The translations under genes and the position numbers were made by a program. From Cephalotus follicularis (taxonomy: Eukaryota; Streptophyta; Magnoliopsida; Oxalidales; Cephalotaceae), in assembly GCA_001972305.1 (NCBI GenBank), contig BDDD01001627.1, positions 5,908-69,907 on the forward strand: DNA of 64,000 nucleotides. The letters run 5' to 3'. Below the pieces are notes generated by a model. That model ran no database searches and was not told where the DNA came from. It was given only the letters and a program-made list of their open reading frames with translations. Numbering within the stretch: position 1 is the stretch's first letter; each line of letters begins with the position of its first letter. Of this stretch, positions 1-11,159 are shown piece by piece.

Positions 1-19
1 ATATATATATATATATATA
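1..19. repeat. (AT)n microsatellite
   Basis: An uninterrupted AT dinucleotide run opens the window and may continue to its left. Confidence 0.9.
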
Positions 20-1753
20 CATGTAAATTACGGTAAATTTAATACTAAATTCATTAAATTATTCCAGTATTATATAACCGATTTTAGGGATCAATTACAT
101 TTATCATCTTTAAAAAACATATTGTTTTTGTTAAAAATCTGGATGTTGTCCACTGAAATTATTATAATGATCAAAATACCAAATAGCAAGAAACTCCATT
201 AATATATCTATACTATTTAATTATTAAAAGAGTAGCTCCATTTGGATCGATTCTAGATTTTTTTTTTTTAAAAAGAAATCTAAAAAATGTTGTATACCAA
301 AAGTTAATCTATCTAAATTATGTGCTACTGTAAAGTTGTATACCAATCCAAAACAAGCGGGCTTGGGTGGGCAGGCGGGCCCACAGGTCCTTGAGCTGGT
401 ATGAGCATCATAAAGTATCTATGGGCCTTTGCCAATAACCTGTGGAAGCCCAAAATCAAAATGAAGAACCTGCTTATTCACATATTGCTTGTATTGTCGA
501 TCCTAGTTTCAAATAGCATATGTATGGGTTATTGTTTGATCCTAGCTATACTTGTTAACGTACATATATGAGCTTTTTACCTTTTCTTTTAGGTTTTTTA
601 TATCATTTGTACTATATGTTAAAAGTAATAAAATGTCACATCATCTTTGTGACATCTTAGACTTTTAATATTAAACCTGACTCATTTTACAAATTGTATT
701 CTAACGAACGATTTTTTTTTTGTCAACTATATTATAAGATTAAATTTTATATTTATATTTATATTTTTCAGTAAAAAACAAAAGAATAGTTCGCTTTGAG
801 CGCATCACACAATTTCGTAAATTTCTTTTTTTATTACAATTTGCATGCATCGTCATTTTAATATGTTAAAGTTTTAATATAAAAAATATATTAATTTATC
901 ATATTATTTACTTCAAAAAACTAAACTTACGTTTACTAAATTATATATTTGTATAAAGTTACTACTGTTTGTATTAATAATTTTTACTCCATGAAATTTG
1001 CTAATATATATTTATAAATATATGATTTTAATACATATTAATATGAATCTTGCGTATAAATACCGTTAATGCTAGTTTTAAGTTAAAAGCAATAACTACA
1101 AAACTCTAGCATTCCCCCCACCCTTTTTTTTAATTGGAAAATAAACTCTATTAGAGAGCTGACCTCCTCCTCTATTATGACAAATACATTTTTAGTCCCT
1201 CACTATAAGCATTGACTGGACATATTAGTCCATTCGTTTGTTTACCTTAAACAATTCCGTTAAAATAAAGGATAAATTATTTCCTAACATTTGTTAATAA
1301 AAACACGTTGGTCCCCAAAAAATGAGTGTTGACCGGACACCTTAGTCCATGTATTACTTGACTTTTTAACTTCTTTACTAAAAGGAATTAACGTGTCATT
1401 TGTCACAGAGAGACTAAAGTGTTTCTAACACCAAACCTCAAGACTAAATTGTATTATACTCTTTTTCTTTTGTATATCACATTTTATAATATTTTATCTT
1501 CTCTCTCGCAAAATGCGGTCTAACACCTTTCATGTACTCATTTTGACAATTTCTCATATGTCATATGCTTTACTAAAAACTATGGTTTTACATATCAAAT
1601 ATCACAACAATACTATTTACATTCTTCATTATACCATTCTTAAAAAAAAAAAAACACTCAAAAAATAGTAAATGAAAATAATCACAACATTTTCATCATT
1701 GCGATGTTCAACTCCAAGCCATTAATTAGTCGCTGCCCAACAACATCGACCAC
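20..1753. other. AT-rich intergenic DNA, no gene seen
   Basis: This stretch is AT-rich with homopolymer runs and has no coding-like ORF. Between about 1185 and 1375 two diverged copies of one module follow each other, each with the order 'AGTCC/GGTCC - GTTGAC or ATTGAC - GGACA - TTAGTCCAT'. They look like part of an old repeat whose ends I could not define. Confidence 0.6.
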
Positions 1754-2025
1754 CAGTGTTTTGAAACCCGGACTAGACCAACCCGTCTGACTATATTGGA
1801 TTGGATCAAACTCCCATTCGGTTTGAAAAACCTAAAAAAAATCGTTTTTAGCTATTGACCTAGCTTGACTAGGCGGTCCAATCGGTTAGACCAGGTCGTT
1901 GAAAAAATAAAAATAAAAATTTAAAAAGAATCATTTTTTTTTTAATTATTGTGTGGATTACTTGATCAGTTGGACTAGACCCGGCCATCTTAGCGGGTTG
2001 ATGGTTGGTCCGAGATAAAACATTG
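1754..2025. mobile_element. hAT-like MITE (272 bp)
   Basis: The element begins CAGTGTTTT and ends AAAACATTG, giving imperfect terminal inverted repeats that continue inward (left ACCAACCCG, right inverted ACCAACCATCAACCCG). It is flanked by an 8-bp near-duplication, TCGACCAC at 1746-1753 and CCGACCAC at 2026-2033 (7 of 8 match). An 8-bp duplication with CA...TG ends is typical of hAT-derived MITEs. There is no coding capacity. The family assignment is inferred from ends and duplication only. Confidence 0.75.
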
Positions 2026-2472
2026 CCGACCACTATCACTAATTCCAACCCACCAAAAAAACCTCATAACAACAACTTAAGCTTCCACCATCTCTAACAT
2101 ACATTAGCACGAAATCATAATGGGGCAACTGAACTCACCAGATAACTCAAAAATTCCATATCTATCCATTTTGGGTTTCTGTGACTGGCAATGATATTTA
2201 GTTTGTGTGGTTTGAAAATATGAGTTTATTGTAAAAGAGCTTGGCAGAAACAAAAAGAGGATCAAGGGCGGAGCCAACCTTTTTTGATAAATTGGTACAA
2301 AAAATGTATTAGATTAAGTGTTAAGAGTTTTTTGGGTTTTCACTTGAAAATTTTGTAACTAGTGGTGATGATGAAGTTAGATCAAGTTAAATAAGAGATG
2401 TAAACAATGAGCAAGTCTTGACCTTGAGGAGGACCTCGAGTTCAGTTCGTGACGGAATACTTGAGATTCCAC
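2026..2472. other. intergenic DNA, no gene seen
   Basis: AT-rich sequence between the MITE and the copia element. No supported feature was found. The last five bases, TCCAC (2468-2472), are the left target duplication of the copia element. Confidence 0.6.
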
Positions 2473-2722
2473 TAAAGACAACTATACATAATCCTAAACT
2501 CTAGGCTTAATTTTAGAATGTAATCCATCAATTGTAGTTGACAATATTCTTAGTGTAATCCTTTTAATGTAAGATAGTTTTAATGTAGCAATCCTAAGCC
2601 TAAAATTACTTTTGTAACGACTGCTCACTTCTGTATTCATACATGTAATCAGTGAATTTGTATGACCCTATAACTCAAAAATTGTGAGAATTTCCAATTT
2701 CTTCTCTATTTGTTTTCCTTCA
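2473..2722 (+). repeat. copia 5' LTR (250 bp)
   Basis: It aligns along its length with 11241-11538, sharing the opening AAGACA..TACATAATCCTAAACTC and the closing run before TTTTC-TTCA. It begins TA instead of TG, a likely point mutation, and ends CA directly before the primer binding site. It is 48 bp shorter than the 3' LTR, which has an extra copy of a GATAG-GTTTTA-TGTA-type module. Confidence 0.88.
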
Positions 2723-2734
2723 TGGTATCAAACC
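2723..2734 (+). other. copia primer binding site
   Basis: TGGTATCAAACC immediately follows the 5' LTR. It resembles TGGTATCAGAGC, the initiator-methionine tRNA complement used by many plant LTR elements, with a few changes near its end. Confidence 0.75.
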
Positions 2735-2875
2735 AAAAAGTTCTTGTCTTCTGCTTCCATTTTTTTTTCTCTGTATCACTGAGTCTTCTTGCCATCATGA
2801 CTAATGCTATTGTCAATGTCACACCTTCTGATTCTTCTTCCTTACAAGCATACTTTAACATCTCAAACCTCTTCA

Positions 2876-2878
2876 ATA
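2876..2878. other. CACTA target-site duplication, left
   Basis: ATA precedes the CACTA terminus and is repeated exactly at 6309-6311. Three base pairs is the standard duplication length of this superfamily. Confidence 0.8.
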
Positions 2879-2904
2879 CACTACAAAAAAAAAGGGCCAT
2901 TAAC

Positions 2905-3215
2905 ACAACGGCGAGGGCACGACGAGGGGACGTCACCCGCGCAAATTCCTCCTCGCCAGCCCCTACGGCGAGGGTGAAGTCCCCTCGTCGTGTACTGCCC
3001 TCGCCACGTAGAGGGTATGGCTAGGGTAGTCTCCCCTCGCCATGGTACCCTCGCCATGGCGAGGGCAGGCCTGATATCCTCGGCATACCCTCGCCATGAC
3101 GAGGGTATGGCTAGGGGCCGTCATCTCCTCGGACTGCCACTCTCCTCGCCACCCTCGCCGTGTATGTTTGCTACAGAATACCCTCGCCCAGCCCTCGCCA
3201 TGCTGCAGTTTCTGC
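2905..3215. repeat. CACTA subterminal repeat array, left
   Basis: About 300 bp containing roughly a dozen GCGAGGG or CCCTCGCC motifs, several as short inverted pairs such as CCTCGCCATGGCGAGG. The GC and CpG content is far above the surrounding AT-rich DNA. Such arrays bind the accessory transposon protein in En/Spm elements; binding here is inferred. Confidence 0.85.
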
Positions 3216-3437
3216 TGATGGAACTATCAGCAGAATCTATGCCCTAAACTCCACGCAAAACCTGCAATTCATTTCAGCAGCAACCACAATAACAGTTCAC
3301 AATTCTCAACAGTAGACACATTTCATTCATTCTTAACTAACAAAACAATGTAAAGAAGCTTTGTTAGAATATATATAAAAAGGGTAATGTGTTAAATACA
3401 TTTACAAACAGTGTTAGAATATGTCAAATACAACAAA

Positions 3438-5006
3438 CTATGACTCGTCATCGCTATCGTCCGAGTCATCGGATTTCTGGAAGGGAGGGTGCCGAGTCTG
3501 CAGTGAACTATGATCAGATGGTGTGCGTGTCGACTGAGACCCCATCATCTGCATCATCTGAGCCATAAAAGTCTCCAACTTCGACTCCATCCGGTCCATC
3601 TTGTCGTTAAGCTCTAAGACTCTGTCCGGCCCTGGGCTGCTCTGTGACACGTGTAAAGTGAATGGGCAACTCTGAACTCCCACTCCCGACTGAGTACCTC
3701 GAAGTGCTTGTGGTAGCATCTTCGTGGAAGTCATGTAGTTCCCTAATCCACGGATCTTGCCCTTCCGCGGACCTCCAGTCACCTCCGTCCATGCCACGAC
3801 GTCGAAGGGAGCTGGCACCCTAGTACCGTCGGGCCCCTCCACAATATCCTGCCCCGCAGCAGCCCGATACTTTTCCTACAAAAAATACAAGATTAATCAG
3901 TTAAGTGATTAACATATAAAAGGTAATTGACATATTCATTTCAGTTTGTAACTCACCATCCTCTCAATTATAATAGGAGGTGGAAGAGTATCATCCCCCG
4001 CCTTCCGATGGGTTTCTAAGTATACATCCACATGCGGTTTCCCCTTGGCCCCCTGCAAGTCAAATGGTATTTCGAATTAGTTTGAAACACAAATTAAGTT
4101 TATTAATCACCATAATCATAAATTTAGTTTATTACTTACCCCAATCAGCAGCTGTCTCTCCATCTTGTGACTGCCGCCAGTGTAGGTGGTGTGTGCTTCG
4201 TTCGTCCTATTGGTGGCATTTGTTCTTGCTCGCTTCTGAAAATCCTCGAACAACCACATGTTCACCATTTCATCCCACATTGGTCGTGGTATCTCTGCAG
4301 GGCCATGCTTCATGCACTCCGGACTCATTTGTTGCACCCCAGCGCCCGTCATTGCCTTTCTCATATAGTTACGCATCATTTTGGGTAATTCTCCTGCGCG
4401 TAACTATAGAATGACAGTTTGCTATGTGCATCAGATGGAAGAAATTGGAAGTACTCCTACAAAACATAAGTGTCAAAATAATTAGTGGGTAAAAAAAAAA
4501 CCTAAATAATATTTAGGATAAATTGAAATAGTTTTACCCACAAATAGCTTCTCCCACAGTAGTTCCTTCTCTGAATCAGGCCACTGGCTCCACATGATCC
4601 ATGGCTGTAGTATTCTGCTCTTGATGATGAACGCTATCGTGTTCTTCATGTCCATATCCTCAAAACACCTACAATTAAACAAATATTAGCACATACATCA
4701 TATGTTAGTTTTAAAAAAATGTACTTAAATTACTAGTCACTTACCCATTCGGACTGATATGCCGAATAGGCCTAGCGTCAACCCCCTGAGGGGGCAAGTC
4801 CGCCCCCCTACTAGCTCCCCTCTCCGTCGCTGATAGGAACCTGATTCAAAAACATGATTACGTTTCACTGTAAACATATATAATAAAATATAACAAAAAA
4901 GTTTCAACAATACGAAAAACAGTTTAATGTCAAATATCGTGACATAACAAATTTCCTTACTAGCACTGGGAACATCGATATCCTGCTCCCGTGACCCTAA
5001 CTCCAT
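3438..5006 (-). pseudogene. Transposase_24-like CACTA protein gene (multi-exon)
   Basis: Read on the minus strand, exons can be placed from a start at 5006 (MELGSREQDIDVPSAS) through about 4840-4746, 4674-4544 (FEDMDMKNTIAFIIKS then WPDSEKELLWEKLF), 4450-4140 and 3996-3438. Candidate introns have GT..AG borders, for example the donor at about 4743 and the acceptor near 4676. The sequence contains the features of the plant Ptta/En/Spm transposase family: WDEMVNMWLFEDFQKRARTN, HTTYTGGSHKMERQ, a lysine-rich ETHRK segment and a C-terminal coiled coil (ELNDKMDRMESKLETFMAQM) with an acidic DDSDDSDDES end. The family resembles the DNA-binding TNPA-like partner, not the catalytic transposase. No obvious stop breaks the proposed exons, but splicing is inferred and the gene may be intact. 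Confidence 0.6.
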
Positions 5007-5569
5007 GGAGTCTGTCTCGGGATGCGTAGATCCTGAGGGTGTGGTGGAATCTCCAGGGATAGAGAGAAAAAGTATATATCTTGTATATATCTTGCAATGT
5101 ATATATCTTGATTTTAGTAAAGTACATTAATATCAATTCAATAAACAATAACTTCAGGGGTAGTTAGTCTTAGCTAAAACTCAAGGTAGTACCTTTAGAA
5201 TTTGATAAAACTTAGAAGAGAAAAAGTATAGCTTAACCAAACCATTATCATGAGAAAGCTATGGTTGTCCTTGAGATCCATTTCAAGATGAAAAAAAAAA
5301 AAAGGTTTCTTATTGGAAGTTGGTGTATCCAGATTTATTCTATGTTCTGGTTTGAGGGACTTTCAACAAGATATTATGAACAAACACGAAATAGAGTATA
5401 TTCAACTATAGACATCATGGATCTGCACTCAATGTTCGACAAATAAAGTGCTGAACAAGAACATTTCTGGATTGGTAGTTTTAGCTAACCAACTTCCAAT
5501 ATCTGTTCACAAAAGTAGTGTCCAAGAAAGTTGAAGTAAAACAGCCAGTGACAAATTTTCGGAGAGGGA

Positions 5570-5890
5570 GGTATAAACCATACTATAATACATAGTGTAC
5601 ATACGCAATAATACATAGCAAATATATACACTTTTACACTATAATTTATATACAATAGCAAATATATACACTTTACACTATAATTTATATAAAACAGTAA
5701 GTATATATATTTTTAGACTATAATTTATAATATATATACACACATACACACACACACACATACTACACTATATAATCAGGAAATTATATATATAATATAT
5801 ATATATATATAATATATAAATATATAGAAATATATATATATACAAATACAAATACAAAAACAATATATATAACAAAAAAAATGGAGGTTA
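5570..5890. repeat. AT and CA low-complexity tract inside the CACTA element
   Basis: Repeated CAAATATATACACTTT.ACACTATAATTTATAT units (about 5600-5730) are followed by a CA run near 5745-5765 and long TA runs to 5845. It lies 5' of the CACTA gene. Confidence 0.75.
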
Positions 5891-6114
5891 GATCTAGAAA
5901 TCAATACCTAGAATCGAAGCTTGAGATATGGTATGAGAGAGAGAGCGACGGGGAGGAGAGAGAGAGTTCGACGACAGTGAGAGCGGCATGAGAGAGAGAG
6001 CGGTGGCAGTGAGAGCATGTTTGAGAGAGAGAGATCGGCGTTTGAGAGAGAGAGCGGCGGGAGGAGAGAATGAAAAAAATGAGAGATGAATAAAAGAAAG
6101 AAAGTGCCAGGTAT

Positions 6115-6292
6115 GAAGGGTTAGGGTACGACGAGGGCATTAAGTGCCCTCGCAGAGCATTCTTATATGGCGAGGGCATGGCGAGGGTAAGAGTGCCCTC
6201 ACCATGCCTTTTCTAAAATTAAAAAAAATGCTCAACGGCGAGGGGATTCATGTGCCCTCGCCATACCCTCGCCACGAGCCCTCGTCGTTACC
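6115..6292. repeat. CACTA subterminal repeat array, right
   Basis: GCGAGGGCA/TGCCCTCGC motifs are repeated in both orientations up to the terminal inverted repeat, mirroring the array at 2905-3215. A purine/pyrimidine-rich GAGAGAGAG tract (5933-6065) precedes it and is probably the leader of the minus-strand gene. Confidence 0.85.
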
Positions 6293-6308
6293 TGTTTTTC
6301 TTGTAGTG

Positions 6309-6311
6309 ATA
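6309..6311. other. CACTA target-site duplication, right
   Basis: ATA directly after the CACTA terminus, identical to 2876-2878. Confidence 0.8.
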
Positions 6312-7099
6312 CCCCTATGGATCGATCAGCATAATCATGTTGTCTATCACAATTCATTGATATTCTTGAAATACATGAACTACATCATCATCTCAATGAT
6401 GATAATGTAATACCACCTGAAACTCTCAACAACTCTACGAATCATGCCATTACTCATTGGAAGAAAACTAACAAACTCATTCTTAGTTGGATCAAAGCTA
6501 TTGTTTCCTCCCACATTCAAACTCTCCTCCTTCCATGTAAAACTGCCAAAGAAGCATAGATTCTCCTTGAAAAATTGTTGTCACACCAATCCAAAATTCA
6601 TATCCGTCATTTGCGTGATCAACTTTGTACATTACACAAGGAGTCTGACAAATCAATTTCTAAGTTTCTCCTACATGCAAAAACCTTTGCTAACTCTTTT
6701 GCATCTACTGGTGCACCTCTCCAAGACCAAGACTTCATTGATTTATTACCGAAAGCCTTGGATCAGAATACAAGGTTGTCTCACATCTCTCCACCTTTGT
6801 CCCATAGTCATGTTAGATGAGTTTTGAAATCTTCTCCTCCAAGAAGAACACCTCACCAAAAAGACTACTCTCCCTTCCTCCTTTACCACAGCCTTCATTG
6901 CTCAAACACAAACAACCAACCCCACTCCAACCCAAACATCTCAACCAACTCCATCTCACTACTCTCAATCAAACACTAATACCTACTCACCAAATTCCTT
7001 GAATAACAGTGGCTCAAATAGAGGACATGGTCGTAATCGAGGTGGCTCTCATAGTGGTACTTTCAATAACCGCGGTGGTTTTTCATACCCATCTCGTCC

Positions 7100-8640
7100 G
7101 TACAACCCTCTATATCCACCATATAACAACCTCAACCTACCCCCCTTCTCCCCACCCCTCATTCTATCGCTATCCCTGATCCTTGCCAAATATGTAACTC
7201 TCCTGGTCATATTGCCCGTTAGTGTCCTGAACATGGCAATTTTGCCTTCACTGTTGAATCATTTCATCAAACTCCCTCCCCTAAGTTCCCTAATTCATCT
7301 TCGTTATGGTGTCTCGACTCGTGCGTCCCATCACTTGACTGCATCACCGTCTCACTTCCAAAGCTCCCATCCTTATTCTGGTAAGGATTCCATAATTGTA
7401 GGCAGTGATCATGAATTACCTATCTCACACACAAGCATTATAAATCTTACTTCCCAAAATCATGTTTTTCGTCTTAATGAAGTCTTATGTGTTGCTGATA
7501 TTAAGAAAAAATTTCTTTCTAATCGTCGTTTTTACTTAGACAATAATTTTTTTTTTTAAAATGCACGCGCCAGTGGTTTTTTTGTTAAGGAAATTCCAAT
7601 GGGTCGCATTCTTTTGACTGGTCTTAGCTCTGGTGGTCTCTATCATATTCATACCATACCAGCCATGTCTCAAAAACTTCCTTTTGTTGGCATCCGCACT
7701 AGTTTTGATGTCTGGCATGCACGACTTGGCTATCATTCCAACAATGTTCTTCAATCTATTTTCAATCGTTTTCATGTACCTATTTGTATGTAATTCTACT
7801 TCTAATAATAAAGTTTGTCATACTTGTCCTCTAGGGAAAGCCAGTCGTATCTCATTTACCGATAGAACATTCTCTACCTCTCATCCATTGGAATTACTTC
7901 GTCTAGATTTATGGGGGCCTGCGCCTGTTATTTCAAGTTCTGGTTTTCGGTATTATCTTGCTATTGTTGATGACTACAATAGATTTACATGGTTTTTTCC
8001 TCTTGTCAAGAAATCTGAAACTTATGCCATTTTTATTACCTTTAAGAGAGAAATTGAGAATTTGCTAACCATAGAATCAAAATTGTCTAATGTGATGAGG
8101 GTGGTGAGTTCACAAGTCATGCCTTTAAATTGTCTCTCCAAAATAATGGTATTTCACAACAATTTTCTTGCCCTAAAACTCCCCAACAAACTAGAGTTGT
8201 TGAACGCAAACATCGCCATATCGTTGAACGTGGACTTTGTTTATTGCATCATGCTCAAGTTCCTTTTCATTTTTGGGTTGAAGCTTTCTCTTCGGCTATA
8301 TACCTCATCAGCAGATTGCCTACACCCACTCTTGCTCAGGTTTCCCCTTATGAAACCCTTTTTCATCTTATACTTGATTATCATTTTCTAAAGTTTTCTG
8401 GTTGCAATTATTTTCCTTTCCAAGTCCCATTTAACTCACATAAGTTACAATCCAAGTCTGTCAAATATATTTTTCTTGGTTATGATAGGTCTCACAAAGG
8501 CTATCATTGTCTTGATATTTCCTCAGGCAAATTCTATATTTATAGACATATCTTTTTTCATGAAAATTCCTTTCTTTTTCATACCCCTCCTCCCCCAACC
8601 CCACATTCCATTATTGTCCTCTACTCATTCCACCACTAAC
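7100..8640 (+). pseudogene. copia GAG-pre-integrase and integrase
   Basis: The pre-integrase region reads LYHIHTIPA and DVWHARLGYHSNNVLQ with the HHCC-type pattern completed by CHTCPLGKASR. The catalytic core follows with LELLRLDLWGP (first Asp) and YLAIVDDYNRFTWFFPL (second Asp region), then QTRVVERKHRHIVE (Glu) and the C-terminal KSVKYIFLGYDRSHKGYHC motif. Frameshifts near 7790 and 8100 split it over several frames. Integrase would insert the cDNA; this copy is dead. The protease expected upstream of it is not clearly recognisable between 7090 and 7560. Confidence 0.82.
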
Positions 8641-8950
8641 TACTAATCCATCTCCACCACCTACTGCATTGTCCACCCGGCCCTATACAACCTCCAAATA
8701 CATCTGATGATATTGTCTCCATCAATTCCGATGACCATGTCCATGACACGGTAACCCCCACTTCCACATTTACCTTATCTCTAACCACTAGTTCATCCCA
8801 TTCTCCAAAAAAAAGTAAAAGTATTAATCACCTTACATATGTTTGTACTTGCTATCCTTTACCAGAATCTTTTTCTGCCATCCTAACCGATACTTTGTCT
8901 CAAGAACCCATATCATACACACAAGCATCTAAATACTCTTACTGTAAACA
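8640..8950 (+). other. copia integrase-RT linker
   Basis: A proline/serine/threonine-rich, frame-broken stretch between the integrase C terminus and the reverse transcriptase. It is usual linker sequence with no recognisable domain. Confidence 0.5.
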
Positions 8951-10241
8951 AGAAATGCAATTAAGAAGAGTATGATGCTTTACTTTGAAACAATACTTGG
9001 ACACTTGTTCCTCCTCATTCGTCAACAAATGTAGTGGGATGTAAATGGGTTTTCAAAGTAAAACAAAAATTGGACCATTGAATGTCAAAAGGCTCGATTA
9101 GTTGCAAAAGGATTTAATCAGCAAGAGGGGTTAGATTATGATGAAACCTTCAATCCCATTGTAAAACTAGCAACAATTCATACTGTTCTCTCCTTAGCTA
9201 TATCCCATAACTGACCTTTAAAGCAATTTGATGTCCGAAATGCTTTCTTAAATGGATATCTTAATGAGAATGTCTACATGAAACAACCACTAGGATTCTC
9301 GGATCCCTCATAGCCTCACCATGTCTATAAACTCTTCAAAGCTCTATATGGTCGCAAACAATCACCACGGGCCTGGTTCCATTGTCTTCAAACCTTCTTG
9401 ATTGCTCACGGATTCTTTGGCAATCAATTAGATCCCTCTTTGCTCATTCGACATTTTCAGTCTCATGTTTTTATTGTCCTTGTGTATGTAGATGACATTG
9501 TCATTGCATGTAACCTTCCCACTTCTGTCAATCATTATTTCCCAACTATGCTCTGCCTTTGATACTCTTGAACTCGGTGATCTGAGCTTCTTTCTTGGAA
9601 TGGAAATTGTTGGGACTTTATTGATGATAAGTCTCAATCATATGTTTTAATGATTACAAATTGCATTTAACTTGTTTACTTGATGTGCAAAGAATTACAA
9701 GTTGAATATCAAAGCCTAAAACCAATCTGCAGAAAAAGAAGTCGACTCCTTTCCAAATAGCATCGACGCCTTTTGTACAGGATTGACTGCAAAGAAAAAA
9801 ATCTTCCTTCCAGTTATAGCATCGACGTCCGTACAAAAAGAAGTCGACTACTTACAGAAGACGTCGACTACATTCAAGAAGACATCGACTTAAGCCGAAA
9901 ATCAAAGGTGGCTAGAGGATTCTAGTGGAAACTCAAGAGGTCTTGAGAAAGTGGACGTAGGCACGGATTTGCCGAACCACTATAAATTTTGTTTGCACTC
10001 TCTATCCCTTAACTCCTTATTTATTTGTTCTTCTTGTGATTGTTTATGTTCATTGCTTAAATTGTATTTTCCGCATACATATTTCTTAGTTTAAGGTCTC
10101 CATACATTTTCTTTCAGAAATCACCACACACCAATGATCTATTCTTCTTTCTGAGTCTCGATATGCAGTTGATCTTCTTAAAAAATTTGATTTGCACGTA
10201 CTCGTAAGCCTTGCTCCACACCCCTCTTCTCCACTTCTTAG
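8951..10241 (+). pseudogene. copia reverse transcriptase, broken by solo LTR
   Basis: Conserved RT blocks are visible across frames: GCKWVFKVK near 9040, YGRKQSPRAW-like sequence near 9350, VYVDDIVIA near 9485 (the catalytic YVDD) and LSFFLGMEI near 9590. A solo LTR is inserted at 9608-10116, after which YSSLSESRYAVDLLKKF continues the RT connection domain. Multiple stops and frameshifts (for example near 9075, 9150, 9210 and 9310) mark it as long dead. Confidence 0.82.
9608..10116 (+). mobile_element. solo LTR (509 bp, copia-like)
   Basis: The insert begins TGTTGGGACTTTATTG and ends CTTTCA (TG...CA) and is bordered by a perfect 5-bp duplication GAAAT (9603-9607 and 10117-10121). It contains no coding sequence. 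These are the marks of an LTR left by recombination between the two LTRs of a full element. The block 'CCACTATAAAT ... CTCTATCCCTTAA' is shared with degraded sequences at 43400-43800 (+) and 27533-28060 (-). Seven imperfect GTCGAC/ATCGAC motifs lie at about 9750-9895. Confidence 0.9.
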
Positions 10242-10877
10242 TTGTCTTCTATTGATGATGATCTTCTTTCATATGCTAACTCTTATCATAGCATGGTTGG
10301 TGGTCTCCAATATCTCACCATATCTCATCCTGACATCGCCTCTACAGTTAATCAGGTTTGCCAATATATGCATGCTCATTACACTTCACATCTTCAAGTT
10401 GTGAAACAGATTCTATGGTACATTAAAGGGACCGTGCTTCAAGGTCTTACATTACATGCTTCCACAGAATTTTCTCTGCATGCCTACTCTGACACCGATT
10501 GGGTTGGAAATCCCTCTGATTGCTGGTCCATTATAGGTTCTTGCATTTTCTTTGGTCCTAATTTGCTCACTTGGTCATCAAAGAAGCAATCCATGGTGGC
10601 ACGCTCGAGTGCAGAAGCTGAGTATAGAGATCGTGCTCATATTGTAGTTGAACTATGGTGGTTTACTTATCTGTTCAAAGAACTTGGGGTTCGCCTTCCT
10701 AGTCCTCCTTTGCTTCTTTGTGATAATATTGCCGCCATACACCTGACTGCCAATCCAGTATTCCATGTGAGTACTCGGCATATTGAAATTGATTGTCATT
10801 TTGTTCATAATTGGTTGCTCAAGGAATTCTACACTCATTGTTCATGTCTTATCCCTTTGTCAACTTGCTGATATGTT
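10242..10877 (+). pseudogene. copia RNase H
   Basis: One long open stretch reads HSMVGGLQYLTISHPDI, YSDTDWVGNPSD, TWSSKKQSMVARSSAEAEYR, LLCDNIAAIHLTANP and HIEIDCHFVHN, the standard C-terminal copia RNase H with catalytic D, E and D positions. The expected QLADMFTK motif is cut after 'F-T' by the CACTA-derived insert at 10878. A one-base shift near 10855 precedes it. RNase H degrades the RNA of the RNA-DNA hybrid. Confidence 0.88.
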
Positions 10878-11150
10878 CACTACAAGAAAAATAGGCAACC
10901 ACGAGGGCACGAGGGGATAGCAACGGCGAGGGCACTTAATGCCCTTGCCGTTGACCATTTTTTTTATTTTAAAAAGTTACATGGCGAGGGCACTTGATGC
11001 CCTCTCCATGTCCTCACCCTAAGTAAAACCTACATATCGGTTTCCCTTCTCTCTTTTTCTTTCCAGCTCGATGCCCGCTTCTCTCTTTCTCTTTCACGCC
11101 CGGTTCTCTCTTTCTCTCTCTTTCTCTCTTTCTCTCTTTCTCTCTTAGTC
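10878..11150. mobile_element. truncated CACTA-family end
   Basis: It begins CACTACAAGAAAAATAGG and continues with GGCGAGGGCA motifs, a poly-T block and a CT-rich leader. It matches the inverted right end of the CACTA element at 2879-6308 in order and content, so it belongs to the same family. The opposite end is not a clean CACTA terminus: the CT-rich run (11040-11145) leads into CTCTTAGTCAACATTGACTAAGAG, an 11-bp-arm inverted repeat whose right arm is the resumed copia RNase H sequence. The right limit is approximate. Confidence 0.72.
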
Positions 11151-11159
11151 AACATTGAC

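Larger units (their letters stand above)
2879..6308. mobile_element. CACTA (En/Spm-type) transposon, 3.43 kb, non-autonomous
   Basis: The ends are CACTACAAAAAAAA (2879) and TTTTTCTTGTAGTG (to 6308), inverted copies of CACTACAAGAAAAA, flanked by the 3-bp duplication ATA. Both subterminal regions are packed with GC-rich GGCGAGGGCA-type motifs in both orientations, as expected for transposase-binding arrays. Only one transposon gene, a Transposase_24-like one on the minus strand, is seen. The large DDE transposase of autonomous CACTA elements is absent, so the copy would need transposase in trans. Low-complexity AT and CA runs lie at about 5590-5880. It is inserted in copia gag. Confidence 0.92.
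2797..6960 (+). pseudogene. copia gag, split by CACTA insertion
   Basis: A plausible start at 2797 (MTNAIVNVTPSDSS) runs to 2878, where a CACTA element interrupts it. The frame resumes at 6309 and includes the conserved gag core, for example THWKKTNKLILSWIKAI near 6450 and LHTLHKESDKSISKFL-like sequence near 6620-6680, typical of the UBN2 gag domain of plant copia elements. An in-frame TAG interrupts it near 6559 and a frameshift follows near 6820. A glycine/asparagine-rich segment (7000-7090) and a possible zinc-knuckle remnant lead into pol. The protein would have formed the virus-like particle. Confidence 0.8.

Noticed and set aside
2990-3247. ORF in the GC-rich start of the CACTA element
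   Set aside because: It only reads through GCGAGGG subterminal motifs; no protein features.
5901-6179. Serine/leucine-rich ORF near the CACTA right end
   Set aside because: It reads the GAGAGA-rich leader backwards; low complexity.
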